Source: Klebsiella michiganensis (GTDB taxonomy: Bacteria; Pseudomonadota; Gammaproteobacteria; Enterobacterales; Enterobacteriaceae). From it: a stretch of DNA of 64,000 nt. The stretch is from positions 248,001-312,000 of the forward strand of contig NZ_PRDB01000004.1 in the NCBI RefSeq assembly GCF_002925905.1, in the 5' to 3' direction. The notes beneath the pieces were generated by a model that did not search any database, was not told the origin of the DNA, and was given only the letters and a program-made list of their open reading frames with translations. Below are positions 43,185 through 53,529 of this stretch, in pieces; the first letter of the stretch is position 1; each line of letters starts with the position of its first letter. Position numbers and translations under genes: made by a program.

Positions 43185-44453
43185 TTACGGATGAAAAGGG
43201 AAAAGGATTGGCAGCAGAATCAGGCTGACAATGGTGGAAACGATAATCAGAGGGATGCCGGATTTGGCGTAGTCGACAAACTTATAGCCACCTGCCGACA
43301 GCACCATCATGTTGGCAGGCATACCGATTGGCGTAGCGTAGGCGCAAGAACTGCCGATAACCGTCGCCATTAGCACCGCACGAGGATCGGCGCCCATGCC
43401 CGCGGCAATCGACAGGCTCACCGGTACTAACAGCGCGACGGTCGCGGTGTTGGACATGAAGTTAGTCATAATGATGGACAGCGCAAAGACCACCACCAGC
43501 AGCATAAACGGCGAAGAGTTTTGCCCCAGCATGCCAATCACGTGATCCGCCACCAGTTTTCCCGCCCCGGTCATTTCCAGCGCTTTCGCCAGCGCCAGCG
43601 TGCCGCCGAAGATAAAAATGGTCTGAGAATCAATGGCTTTATAGGCCTGCCTTTCTGTAAGTACGCCGGTAACCACCAGCACTAGCGCGCCGATACAGCC
43701 CGCTACCGCCAGACTCACACCGGTCTGCTTTTCGAAAATCATGCCGAGGATCGTGGCGATCAGAACAACCAAAGAGAGGATCTGCTTCCAGCGCGGAACG
43801 TGGCTGTAATCGCGCTGTTCACCGATGCTGCCAACTGCACCGCTGTTCGGGTGATTGGGCAGGAATTTATAGCCGATGGTCAGGAAGTAAATAACGCCGC
43901 AAATCAGCATCGGTAAACCGACTTTGGCATATTCAAAAAAGCCAAAACCGCTGCCAATATTCTGCAAAGCTGACTGCGCAATCAGGTTGCCCGGCGCGCC
44001 AATCAACGACAGATTACCGCCGAGCGCGGCGGCAAAAACCAGCGGCATCAGCAACCGGGAACGGGCAAAGCCTGATTTCGCCGCCACACCGATAACGACC
44101 GGGATCAGTACGGCTGCGGTACCGGTATTGGAGAGAAAACCGGACATCACGCCAACCACGACCATAATGGTAAAAATCAGCTGTTTTTCCGTTTTCGCGA
44201 AGCGCGTAATCACGCCCCCCACCTTATTCGCCATCCCGGTTTCAAATAGCGCCCCGCCGACGATAAACATGGCGACGAAGAGAATAACGTTGGTGTCGAT
44301 AAAGCCGGCGAAAGCCTGCTTGAGATTGAGCACGCCGGTAAGCACCAGCGCGACGCAAACCACCATAGATGTGACCGCGAGGGGGATTTTTTCCCACACG
44401 AACATGGCGATAGCAAACACCAGCAAACATAGGGTAATGGTAATCGGTTCCAT
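43185..44453 (-). CDS. SLC13/DASS-family dicarboxylate transporter, probable tartrate carrier
   Basis: A 422-residue membrane protein with the two SNT motifs of the SLC13 family (FLSNTGTAAVLIP and FMSNTATVALLVP) and about eleven helices. I place the start at 44453 (MEPITITLCLL): an in-frame ATG at 44522 lies inside the promoter spacer and would encode through an apparent operator. The gene corresponds in position to Salmonella STM3356, the transporter whose start-codon change explains D-tartrate-negative Paratyphi B. It heads the transporter-ttdAB-oadGAB operon. Confidence 0.88.
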   Translation of the reverse strand: MEPITITLCLLVFAIAMFVWEKIPLAVTSMVVCVALVLTGVLNLKQAFAGFIDTNVILFVAMFIVGGALFETGMANKVGGVITRFAKTEKQLIFTIMVVVGVMSGFLSNTGTAAVLIPVVIGVAAKSGFARSRLLMPLVFAAALGGNLSLIGAPGNLIAQSALQNIGSGFGFFEYAKVGLPMLICGVIYFLTIGYKFLPNHPNSGAVGSIGEQRDYSHVPRWKQILSLVVLIATILGMIFEKQTGVSLAVAGCIGALVLVVTGVLTERQAYKAIDSQTIFIFGGTLALAKALEMTGAGKLVADHVIGMLGQNSSPFMLLVVVFALSIIMTNFMSNTATVALLVPVSLSIAAGMGADPRAVLMATVIGSSCAYATPIGMPANMMVLSAGGYKFVDYAKSGIPLIIVSTIVSLILLPILFPFHP

Positions 44454-44482
44454 ATTTATAGTTATCCCATCAATGATATATG

Positions 44483-44498
44483 ATATTGTATCCAATAT
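44483..44498. promoter_or_regulatory. Perfect inverted repeat, candidate FCD/GntR operator
   Basis: ATATTG (44483-44488) and CAATAT (44493-44498) flank TATC. It lies at about +5 to +20 from the predicted start of the tartrate operon, a position suited to repression by one of the two GntR-type regulators encoded next door. Confidence 0.6.
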
Positions 44499-44502
44499 TG
44501 AC

Positions 44503-44538
44503 GGGAGGGAAATTATTCCCATACAAAGAGTAAGTCAA
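44503..44538 (-). promoter_or_regulatory. Sigma-70-like promoter of the tartrate operon
   Basis: On the minus strand TTGACT (44533-44538) and TAATTT (44510-44515) are separated by 17 bp; the start would be near 44503. Further upstream GAGAT-N4-ATCAA (44566-44579) resembles an FNR box with a poor left half, centred near -69, which would suit anaerobic activation. Confidence 0.65.
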
Positions 44539-44663
44539 CGCGTTTTTTTCGAAAGCTTCAGGATTGAGATCTTTATCAAAATCTTGCGAAAGCAGTCACT
44601 TATCGAAACTTATTTATGAAATGAATAAGTAAGGCGCCTGCAGCGGTCCTACAGGCGATGCGA

Positions 44664-45329
44664 TCAAGCGGAAGGTTCTTCGACGTAGCGCGTTAGCATG
44701 TTCTCCATCGAACGGATGATATGCTCGCGCATTCGCTGGCGCGCCAGCGCTTCATTATGCTGCTCCAGGGCCTGTAAAATCCCCTTGTGCTCGCGGATGG
44801 AAATGATCGCGTACTCTTCCTCAGTGACCTTATGCCCCATCGAAAGCCCGTTCCACATATTGCTGAGCAGCAGCTTCATTTTGCCATTTCCCGCCGCGTT
44901 CCATATCTCCATATGAAACGCCTGGTTCAGGTCTGAATATTCAGCTGAGTTATTTTCCGCCAGCGCTTTTTCCGCAGAGTAATGCACTTCGGCAATGCGC
45001 GAAATGTCCGTCCCGGGACGACACGCTTTAGCGACTGCTTCACTCTCCAGCAGCGCGCGAATCTCATAATGCTCGCGGATCGTTTGTTCGTTAATTCCCA
45101 GCACGACCGCCCCTTTATTGGGCCGGACTTTAATCAGCCCATCCGCAGCCAGTATCTGAAACGCTTCACGCACGGGCATACTGGACACGCCGACCATGGT
45201 GGCGATCCCTTCAAGGGTAATTTCTTGCCCTTCAACTAAATCTCGCGACAGTATAGCTTTACGTAATACTGCCGCGACCTGCTCTTTCGCTGAAAGAAGC
45301 TTAATTTTCCCTAATCGAGGCTTCTGCAC
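44664..45329 (-). CDS. FCD-type GntR transcriptional regulator (second of pair)
   Basis: A 221-residue FadR-subfamily regulator: N-terminal winged helix (about 12-75, with TLEGIATMVGVSSMPVREAFQIL) and C-terminal all-helical FCD ligand domain with metal-binding His residues (FHMEIWNAAGN, REHKGILQALEQH). It starts inside the end of the preceding regulator gene (28-bp overlap in another frame), so the two are probably co-translated. Position beside the tartrate operon suggests it controls that operon in response to a carboxylic acid. Corresponds in place to Salmonella STM3357. Confidence 0.88.
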   Translation of the reverse strand: MQKPRLGKIKLLSAKEQVAAVLRKAILSRDLVEGQEITLEGIATMVGVSSMPVREAFQILAADGLIKVRPNKGAVVLGINEQTIREHYEIRALLESEAVAKACRPGTDISRIAEVHYSAEKALAENNSAEYSDLNQAFHMEIWNAAGNGKMKLLLSNMWNGLSMGHKVTEEEYAIISIREHKGILQALEQHNEALARQRMREHIIRSMENMLTRYVEEPSA

Positions 45330-45945
45330 TTTCCCAATCCTTCATGTGTTGACGCATTATTTCTGCCAGAGAGAGGAAATAACGCTGCGTTTCCTGCGCG
45401 ATCTCGGCGCGATCGCCCTGACGAATAGCCTCCATCAGAGAGCTGAGTATTTGCGCCGACTCTTGATTATCCTCTTTCAGATACAGAATGACATAACCGA
45501 TATAACCATCCAAAAACTGCTGATAAATTTTTTCCAGATAGCGATTATCAATATAAGAAATGAGCGTCTCGTGGAACGCCAGCTCTCGCGCTCGCTCACC
45601 GGGATGCCCCAGCGCGCGCGCGCTGGCCGCCAGCGATTCGCCCGCCGCTGCGGGTACCAATGAAAAAAGCTCCGTTGCCATCACCGCAATGGCCCGGAAA
45701 ATATGGCTGACGTGGTCAGGCGCCAGCCTTGCGACCTGCATATGGCGGTTTGGCAAACGCACCAGAAACCCTTCCTGCTCAAGGGCCTGTAGCGCTTCCC
45801 GAACCGGCATACGAGAAAGCCCCAGCTGTTCGGCAATACTCTCCTGCGCGAGTTCATCCCCCGGTTTCATGCTACCGGAAAGGATCTCGTAACGGAGCAT
45901 TTGCGTAATGTGGTCCCTGGTCTGCTTTCTTTCGATTTTTTTCAC
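45301..45945 (-). CDS. FCD-type GntR transcriptional regulator (first of pair)
   Basis: A 214-residue FadR-subfamily regulator with GTG start (SD GAGG, 5 nt). The winged helix includes AQESIAEQLGLSRMPVREALQALEQEGF; the FCD domain has the pattern FHETLISYIDNRYLEKIY. The two regulators are clearly different proteins rather than a recent duplication. The gene follows the mdh terminator and precedes its partner with overlap. Its promoter is not obvious. Confidence 0.88.
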   Translation of the reverse strand: MKKIERKQTRDHITQMLRYEILSGSMKPGDELAQESIAEQLGLSRMPVREALQALEQEGFLVRLPNRHMQVARLAPDHVSHIFRAIAVMATELFSLVPAAAGESLAASARALGHPGERARELAFHETLISYIDNRYLEKIYQQFLDGYIGYVILYLKEDNQESAQILSSLMEAIRQGDRAEIAQETQRYFLSLAEIMRQHMKDWESAEASIREN

Positions 45946-46032
45946 AACGTCCTCGTTTATTACCGCTCAAGACGCGGGGAGTTTAGCAGATTTACCAGCA
46001 GGTTGAGTCATTCAGGGGTGGGAGAAAGCCAT

Positions 46033-46065
46033 AAAAAAGCCGGAACCCAGGCTCCGGCTTTTCTT
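46033..46065 (-). terminator. Terminator of mdh
   Basis: AGCCGGA and TCCGGCT with flanking A/T runs at 46038-46059; on the minus strand TTTTTTATGG follows. About 15 bp beyond the mdh stop. Confidence 0.88.
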
Positions 46066-46076
46066 TTCATGAAACG

Positions 46077-47899
<1,823 letters not shown>

Positions 47900-48253
47900 T
47901 GCCCTTCCCTCTGGTTAGCGCCGGAGGGTATCCCTTCAAAAAATTATCATTTCTTTAACATTTTGTGTGTTTTTCCGCTTCTATACATTCATTTACGTGA
48001 TGAAACCGGCTTAAGCGCACAAAAGATCAAATTCACCTATCCTTATGATTTTATTAGCCATAATGACCAAGCATGGCGAAGAAAAGACATTTCTAATTCT
48101 TATATGTTATAAAAAAGACATTTCTTTGTAATTATTTACATGAAAAACAATTAGCAAGGTATTAATATTTTCAGTGATTAGTGTATACTTGATTTTGTGA
48201 TGAGGGTCACGAAACAAAGACCCCCAACAAAAAGATTCGACGAGGTGAACATC
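47900..48253 (+). promoter_or_regulatory. Upstream region of yhcN
   Basis: A 354-bp A+T-rich gap. A -10-like TATACT is at 48184-48189. TGTGA-N6-TCACG (48196-48211), a near match to the CRP core, lies just downstream of it. A 13-bp direct repeat AAAAGACATTTCT occurs at 48082-48094 and 48113-48125, 31 bp apart. No gene is seen. Confidence 0.45.
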
Positions 48254-48517
48254 ATGAAAATCAAAACCACTGTAGCAGCATTGAGCATCCTTTCCGTTCT
48301 GTCTTTCGGCGCCTTCGCCGCTGACTCTATCAACAGCGAACAGGCTCAAGGCCGTCAGGCAATCGGCACCGTTTCCGTCGGCGCGGTAAGTTCTTCCCCG
48401 ATGGATATGCACGAAATGCTGAACAAAAAAGCACAAGAAGAAGGTGCTTCTTCATACCGCATTATTGAAGCACGTACCGGTGACCACTGGCACGCAACGG
48501 CTGAACTTTATAAATAA
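48254..48517 (+). CDS. yhcN: BhsA/McbA-family periplasmic protein YhcN
   Basis: A DUF1471 protein of 87 residues, as in E. coli, where yhcN responds to acid and peroxide stress. The start at 48254 (MKIKTTVAALSIL) gives a clean signal peptide ending SFGAFA; an earlier in-frame ATG would spoil it. The mature domain ends in the family signature HATAELYK. SD GAGGTG is 7 nt upstream. A paralogue follows 102 bp downstream. Confidence 0.94.
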   Translation: MKIKTTVAALSILSVLSFGAFAADSINSEQAQGRQAIGTVSVGAVSSSPMDMHEMLNKKAQEEGASSYRIIEARTGDHWHATAELYK

Positions 48518-48619
48518 GATTTAACGATTGTCGGTCATTAACTGAAACAGAATCTCTCCAGCGGCCCCAGGTTCATTAAGCCTCCCGCCGCTGCAAATAT
48601 TAAGGTTGGAGAAAAAATT

Positions 48620-48886
48620 ATGAAAAGCGCAATTATCATCGCATCCCTGGGTCTGGCTTCCGTTCTCTCTTTCGGCGCAAACGCCGCCGTTAATCAAGTG
48701 AACGCCGAACAGGCGCAAAATCTGCAGTCCATGGGCACCGTTTCCGTTTCTCAGGTAGGCAGCGCGCCGATGGATATGCGTCAGGAACTGGCGGCTAAAG
48801 CTGAGAAAGAAGGCGCCAGCAGCTACCGTATTATTGAGGCCCGTACCGGCGATAACTGGCACGCTACGGCTGAGCTGTACAAATAA
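48620..48886 (+). CDS. Second BhsA/McbA-family protein (YhcN paralogue)
   Basis: An 88-residue DUF1471 protein, tandem to yhcN. It shares the signal peptide pattern (ASVLSFGANA), GTVSVSQVGSAPMDMRQEL and the C-terminal block EGASSYRIIEARTGDNWHATAELYK with its neighbour, so it is a tandem duplicate that has diverged in the middle. E. coli has a single gene here. SD GGAG lies before the ATG. A strong terminator follows, so both genes are probably one transcript. Confidence 0.93.
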   Translation: MKSAIIIASLGLASVLSFGANAAVNQVNAEQAQNLQSMGTVSVSQVGSAPMDMRQELAAKAEKEGASSYRIIEARTGDNWHATAELYK

Positions 48887-48910
48887 ACCCTCGTCGTCTT
48901 ATCCGACGAC

Positions 48911-48939
48911 TTGCCCCCGCTCCGTCGGGGGCTTTTTTA
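48911..48939 (+). terminator. Terminator of the yhcN pair
   Basis: GCCCCCG (48913-48919) and CGGGGGC (48926-48932) followed by TTTTTT; it touches the stop of the convergent yhcO. Confidence 0.9.
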
Positions 48940-49212
48940 TGACTGCCGCACATTAAAACGCAGCTCCCCTTCCAGCTCCTCTTCCGCCTCATCAAAGAGC
49001 AGAATTAACGCGCCGAAACGCCGGCGCTGATTATCGCTTAAATGAATAAACTCAATCTCCAGCGGTAAGGGTAACAGCCCGGCGGTCACGGCTTCCCACA
49101 GAGAATCCAGGTTATTCACTTTCTCACGCGCTAAAGCAAAGGTACGAGAAAACTCACGATAAAAATCCTGCTGCTCAGCTATTTCATCAAAATCAAAGGT
49201 ATAGGTAGTCAT
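48937..49212 (-). CDS. yhcO: Barstar-family protein YhcO
   Basis: A 91-residue barstar-like protein (RNase inhibitor fold). The start at 49212 ([14 protein letters not shown]) matches E. coli YhcO (90 residues); an upstream ATG adds six residues. LDSLWEAV and the acidic block [15 protein letters not shown] are conserved. No barnase-type RNase gene is adjacent; the physiological partner is unknown. Confidence 0.93.
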   Translation of the reverse strand: MTTYTFDFDEIAEQQDFYREFSRTFALAREKVNNLDSLWEAVTAGLLPLPLEIEFIHLSDNQRRRFGALILLFDEAEEELEGELRFNVRQS

Positions 49213-49313
49213 TGCCCGCATCCCGTCCACACCTGCAACTTTTCATAGCCCGGTCATCCCGGCGTGTAGTTCCACTCTGACGGAGGAATTCATACTCTGA
49301 GCGTTAAGTATAG

Positions 49314-49345
49314 CGATAAAAAAACCGACGCTTCGGCGTCGGTTC
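49314..49345 (-). terminator. Terminator of aaeXAB
   Basis: CCGACGC (49325-49331), TTCG loop, GCGTCGG (49336-49342); on the minus strand TTTTTTTA follows, just after the aaeB stop. Confidence 0.88.
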
Positions 49346-49351
49346 TGGCGG

Positions 49352-51319
49352 TTAGCTGTTGGTTAACACATGCTGGTACTTATGCAGCATCTCCACCAGC
49401 CTTCGTACCGGCTCGGTCACCTGCGGAGAGGCTTCCCAGTGCTGTAATTTTTGCTGGTAGATATCCAGTTCATCAAGCAAGCGGGCAAAATAGTAGCGGC
49501 GCTTATCATCACTACTGGCTGAAATGACGCGATCCGCGGTACGTCGCAGCTGCCGGTGAAAGGCCGACAGATCGTCATTTATCGGTACCGGCGCATCGCG
49601 CAGACGCTGATGCGCGATAATCAGGGTCAGCGCCAGACGAAAGCGGGCGATATCGCCAGGGAATTTATTCAGCAACAAAAAGAGCTGACGATACAGGGCC
49701 GGCAAGTGGTTCTCTTTACGTCGCGCCATATTGGTGGTCAGCGATGATACCGCCGCCGAGACAAACTGGTTGAGCAGCACGCGGCCGGTGCGGGCCTGCG
49801 AATTATCACGCACCAGCAGGATCACCATCAGCGCAAGGAAGCATCCGACAATCTGGCCCAGGGCACTATCAAGAAACTGGTTGAATTCAAACTTCATCGG
49901 ATTGTCGAGCACCAGAATATTAATGGTGCTGGCCAGCGCCCCCAGCGAACCGAGCCGCCGCTTTTGTACCTCGATGCCGATAAAAAAGGCCATCACCGCC
50001 AGGCTGATACACAGCAGCAGCATACTTTGCTGCGTCGCGGGCATAATCACGAGGAAAAACAGCGCCCCCAGCGGTAACGCCGCCAGCGTGCCGTAGAGGA
50101 AATCGATAGCTACCATCCGCGGATTAGGTAAACGCATCGCTAAGGCCGTGACAACCGCAATCATGACCATCGCCCCGCTTCCTGAAGTCCAGCCGGTCCA
50201 CAGCCAGAACAGCGTACCGAGGATACAGGAGATAGACGTACGCCAAAAGTTGACCATCGCATGGTGCCGCTCGGCGGATTCCGCCTTCACCACCACTTCG
50301 CCTTGCAGCACTTCTTCTTCAATACGGCTGATTTTGGTATTGCCGACCACGCCCCGCTTCAAAAGCAGATAGCGCGTCGCAGCGCCTACCCAGCTGTAGA
50401 TTGTTACCGGCGTATTGTGCTCTCCCTTCCAGGTCAAGAAGCGGCGCATCCGCTTTAGCTGGCGGTGCACGTCCTGCACGGTCTCGACCGGTTCAGCAAA
50501 CAGCTCGCGGTAATCATCCGTCACCATCTCAGGCCGGGTATTCTGAATCAAATATGTTTCACAGGCCTGAGTAATTAAGGTCAGAGAGAGGGTATTGATC
50601 GCCTTCAGCCGCTGATTCACTTTTGCCCAGCGCGATGACTCCATGATCAAGTTGCCGCGCATCCCTTCCAGCGCGTTGGTACGACGCACCAGCGCGCTCC
50701 AGGCCTTATCGACGTCATCTTTATCACCATGCGCCACGCAAAGCTGCATCAGGCGATAGTGATCGATCAGCAGATTATCCAGTTCAAGGTCGATCTCTTT
50801 TTTAATCGAACGCGGAGAAAACAGCAGGTCGGCCACAATGGCGCTGACGATACCGATGACAATCTCACTGCATCGCTCAACGGCGAACTGCGGCGCCAGC
50901 ATCGGCTCTTCATGAATAGTGATAATAATGATAAGCGCGGTATAGCCCGCCAGGCCCCAGGCATAGGAGTTCTCAACCCGCACCAGCGAGGAGATCCAGG
51001 TGCAGAATCCGGCCCACAGGCAGCATACCAGCACCATCAGCAGCGGGGCGCGGATCATCAGGATGATGATCGCCAGCGCGGCGATACAGCCGATAAAGGT
51101 GCCGGCGATACGCAGCATCCCGCGATAGCGGATCGCCCCGGAGTAAGGCTCCCCGCCTGCGGCAAACGCCGGGCCGGCAGCAACGATGGCGGCGGTAAGC
51201 ACCGCCCAGCGCGGCGTTTCCAGCTGAAAATGAAAACCGACGAATAACGCCAGCACCACCGCGCAGGCTAACTTAACGGCGAAGCGGAGATGCCGGAGTT
51301 CGATGGTGAAGATCCCCAT
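49352..51319 (-). CDS. aaeB: p-Hydroxybenzoic acid efflux pump subunit AaeB
   Basis: AaeB is an FUSC/ArAE-family inner-membrane exporter of aromatic carboxylic acids. The 655 residues equal E. coli, with two membrane blocks (about 13-180 and 370-520), each followed by a cytosolic part. [18 protein letters not shown] lies in the first block. The gene is 5 bp after aaeA and last in the operon. Confidence 0.97.
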   Translation of the reverse strand: MGIFTIELRHLRFAVKLACAVVLALFVGFHFQLETPRWAVLTAAIVAAGPAFAAGGEPYSGAIRYRGMLRIAGTFIGCIAALAIIILMIRAPLLMVLVCCLWAGFCTWISSLVRVENSYAWGLAGYTALIIIITIHEEPMLAPQFAVERCSEIVIGIVSAIVADLLFSPRSIKKEIDLELDNLLIDHYRLMQLCVAHGDKDDVDKAWSALVRRTNALEGMRGNLIMESSRWAKVNQRLKAINTLSLTLITQACETYLIQNTRPEMVTDDYRELFAEPVETVQDVHRQLKRMRRFLTWKGEHNTPVTIYSWVGAATRYLLLKRGVVGNTKISRIEEEVLQGEVVVKAESAERHHAMVNFWRTSISCILGTLFWLWTGWTSGSGAMVMIAVVTALAMRLPNPRMVAIDFLYGTLAALPLGALFFLVIMPATQQSMLLLCISLAVMAFFIGIEVQKRRLGSLGALASTINILVLDNPMKFEFNQFLDSALGQIVGCFLALMVILLVRDNSQARTGRVLLNQFVSAAVSSLTTNMARRKENHLPALYRQLFLLLNKFPGDIARFRLALTLIIAHQRLRDAPVPINDDLSAFHRQLRRTADRVISASSDDKRRYYFARLLDELDIYQQKLQHWEASPQVTEPVRRLVEMLHKYQHVLTNS

Positions 51320-51324
51320 GGCGA

Positions 51325-52257
51325 TTAACCGAACTCACGCAGGCGCATCGCCAGTTTCTGGAAGAAGTTTGCCTGGCGAGTATCGCGATCCTCTTTACCG
51401 GTAATCACCACCGTCGCGGTGGTACCCGCAGGCCAGAGATTGCCCTGCTGTTGATCGAGGCGAATACGTACCGGCACCCGCTGTGCCAGACGTACCCATT
51501 CAAGGTTAGAATCAATAGAGGCCAGCCCTTTTGAATCGCTGCTGCTGCTGGCATTGGTGACGCCTGCAGCAATGCTGTCGACGGTGCCCCTGAGGGTGTG
51601 TACGCTTCCCAGCGGGGTAATTTCAGCACGAAAACCGGGGCGCACGCCCTCAAGCTTGGTCTCTTCAAGATAGGCCATAACGTAGAAGGTATTCTGCTTC
51701 ACCAGCGCAACCGCGGTGGAGCCTCGGGTGATAAACTCGCCGCGGTAAACGTTCAGGTTGGTCACCCAGCCGTCGGCCGGGGCGCGAATCACCGTACGTT
51801 CAAGGTCAAGCTTCGCCAGGTCGCGACTTGCCGTCGCTTTGGCTAATTGATGCTCAACGGTTTGCAGAACGTTATTCGCCTGGTCTATCTCTTCCCGGGA
51901 CATGGCCTGGACGCCAAGGCGGTTACGACGGCCGGCTTCGACGCGCTTCTCCTGCGCCAGAGTCTGATAGTAGGAGACATCGGCTTCAGCCTCGGCTAAC
52001 GCCTTCTGGTAACGCGGCTGGTCAATGACGAACAAAACCTGGTCTTTCTTAACCAGTTGGTTATCCTTGATATTCACCTGCGAAATCAGGCCGGAGACAT
52101 CGGGAGCGATGGCCACAATATCCGCACTAAAACGCGCATCGCGCGTCCAGGGCGAGGCGGTGTAATACACCCATGCGCGAAAAATCGCCATAAATGCAAG
52201 GATAACCAGTATCACAGTGATTGCGGTACGGAGGATATTTCTTGTTAGTGTTTTCAC
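51325..52257 (-). CDS. aaeA: p-Hydroxybenzoic acid efflux pump subunit AaeA
   Basis: AaeA is the membrane-fusion partner of AaeB (HlyD/EmrA type). The 310 residues have an N-terminal membrane helix (about 12-31), a barrel-sandwich lipoyl-like domain ([29 protein letters not shown]) and an alpha-hairpin (about 90-150). Length matches E. coli. It lies between aaeX and aaeB. Confidence 0.96.
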   Translation of the reverse strand: MKTLTRNILRTAITVILVILAFMAIFRAWVYYTASPWTRDARFSADIVAIAPDVSGLISQVNIKDNQLVKKDQVLFVIDQPRYQKALAEAEADVSYYQTLAQEKRVEAGRRNRLGVQAMSREEIDQANNVLQTVEHQLAKATASRDLAKLDLERTVIRAPADGWVTNLNVYRGEFITRGSTAVALVKQNTFYVMAYLEETKLEGVRPGFRAEITPLGSVHTLRGTVDSIAAGVTNASSSSDSKGLASIDSNLEWVRLAQRVPVRIRLDQQQGNLWPAGTTATVVITGKEDRDTRQANFFQKLAMRLREFG

Positions 52258-52264
52258 ATCAACC

Positions 52265-52468
52265 TCAAACGAACAAACGTGATATCAGATAAAACAGGCA
52301 GCAATATAGCGCGGTATTAAACAGTGCCGGGTGCCAGACAAAATCATAGATGCCCGTTGGAACCAGCAGGCGGTGCACCAGCCAGAAGATGGCTAGCGAC
52401 AATAGCAATTCAAAGAAGATCGGCGGAAACGACAAGCCGAAAATCACAATGACAGGAAACAGACTCAT
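52265..52468 (-). CDS. aaeX: DUF1656 membrane protein AaeX
   Basis: A 67-residue protein with two hydrophobic helices, first gene of aae[19 protein letters not shown] matches E. coli AaeX. Its role in the pump is not established; deletion had little effect on efflux in published work as I recall. The 7-bp spacing to aaeA indicates co-transcription. Confidence 0.95.
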
Positions 52469-52525
52469 GATGACCTTGATAAGAAGCGTACAGGTGATAT
52501 GCGCGATGCGTTTATTATTAAGCTA

Positions 52526-52581
52526 ACTATATAGTAACGTAACAATTGCGGTCTTATCTATAATGTGTGATCTAAATCACT
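52526..52581. promoter_or_regulatory. aaeX-aaeR divergent operator/promoter region
   Basis: A perfect 10-bp palindrome ACTATATAGT (52526-52535) may be part of the AaeR site. A -10 TATAAT for aaeR is at 52559-52564, and TGTGA-N6-TCAC (52566-52580), a CRP-like site, directly follows it across the likely start. Confidence 0.5.
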
Positions 52582-52599
52582 TTTAAGCCAGAGTGAATA

Positions 52600-53529
52600 A
52601 TGGAACGATTAAAACGCATGTCCGTTTTTGCCAGAGTGGTCGAATTAGGTTCATTCACCGCCGCGGCCCGCCAGCTCCAGATGAGCGTTTCTTCCATCAG
52701 CCAGACGGTAGCCAAACTGGAAGATGAACTGCAGGTTAAGCTACTCAACCGCAGTACGCGCAGCCTTGGCTTAACAGAAGCGGGAAAAATATATTATCAA
52801 GGCTGTCGGCGAATGCTGTTCGAAGTCCAGGATGTCCATGAGCAGCTGTACGCGTTTAACAATACGCCCATCGGTACGCTGCGCATCGGCTGTTCTTCAA
52901 CTATGGCACAGAATGTCCTGGCTCGCATAACCGCCGATATGCTCAAAGAGCACCCCGGTCTCTCAATCAATCTGGTCACAGGCATTCCCGCGCCGGACCT
53001 GATTGCGGACGGCCTGGATGTGGTTATTCGCGTGGGAGCGCTGCAGGATTCCAGCCTCTTTTCCCGCCGCCTGGGCTCCATGCCGATGGTGCTCTGCGCG
53101 GCAAAAAGCTACCTTCAGCACGCCGGATGTCCGGAAAAACCGGCGGATCTCGCCAGCCACTCGTGGCTGGAATACAGCGTCCGGCCGGATAACGAATTTG
53201 AAATCATCGCTCCGGAAGGGATTTCAACCAAGCTGATCCCTCAGGGCAGATTCGTCACCAACGATCCGATGACGCTGGTGCGCTGGCTGACGGCAGGCGT
53301 CGGCGTGGCTTACGTTCCGCTGATGTGGGCGATCGAAGAGATCAACCGCGGCGAACTGGAGATCCTGCTGCCGAGCTACCAGTCCGATCCGCGACCGGTA
53401 TACGCGCTGTATACCGAGAAAGATAAGCTGCCGCTTAAGGTACAGGTATGCATTAATTACCTGACTGAGTATTTCGTCGGGGTGGCGAAGATTTACCAGG
53501 GGATGCACGGCCGGGGGATTGCCCGCTAG
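52600..53529 (+). CDS. aaeR: LysR-family regulator of the aae efflux operon
   Basis: AaeR activates aaeXAB in response to aromatic carboxylic acids. The 309 residues show the N-terminal LysR helix-turn-helix (GSFTAAARQLQMSVSSISQTVAKLE) and a substrate-binding domain. It is divergent from aaeX across 131 bp, the usual LysR arrangement. It converges with the FucR-like gene and overlaps its last 4 bp. Confidence 0.96.
   Translation: MERLKRMSVFARVVELGSFTAAARQLQMSVSSISQTVAKLEDELQVKLLNRSTRSLGLTEAGKIYYQGCRRMLFEVQDVHEQLYAFNNTPIGTLRIGCSSTMAQNVLARITADMLKEHPGLSINLVTGIPAPDLIADGLDVVIRVGALQDSSLFSRRLGSMPMVLCAAKSYLQHAGCPEKPADLASHSWLEYSVRPDNEFEIIAPEGISTKLIPQGRFVTNDPMTLVRWLTAGVGVAYVPLMWAIEEINRGELEILLPSYQSDPRPVYALYTEKDKLPLKVQVCINYLTEYFVGVAKIYQGMHGRGIAR

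Noticed and set aside
44454-44522. N-terminal extension of the SLC13 transporter
   Set aside because: This DNA contains the -10 element and the inverted repeat, and the extension has no SD.
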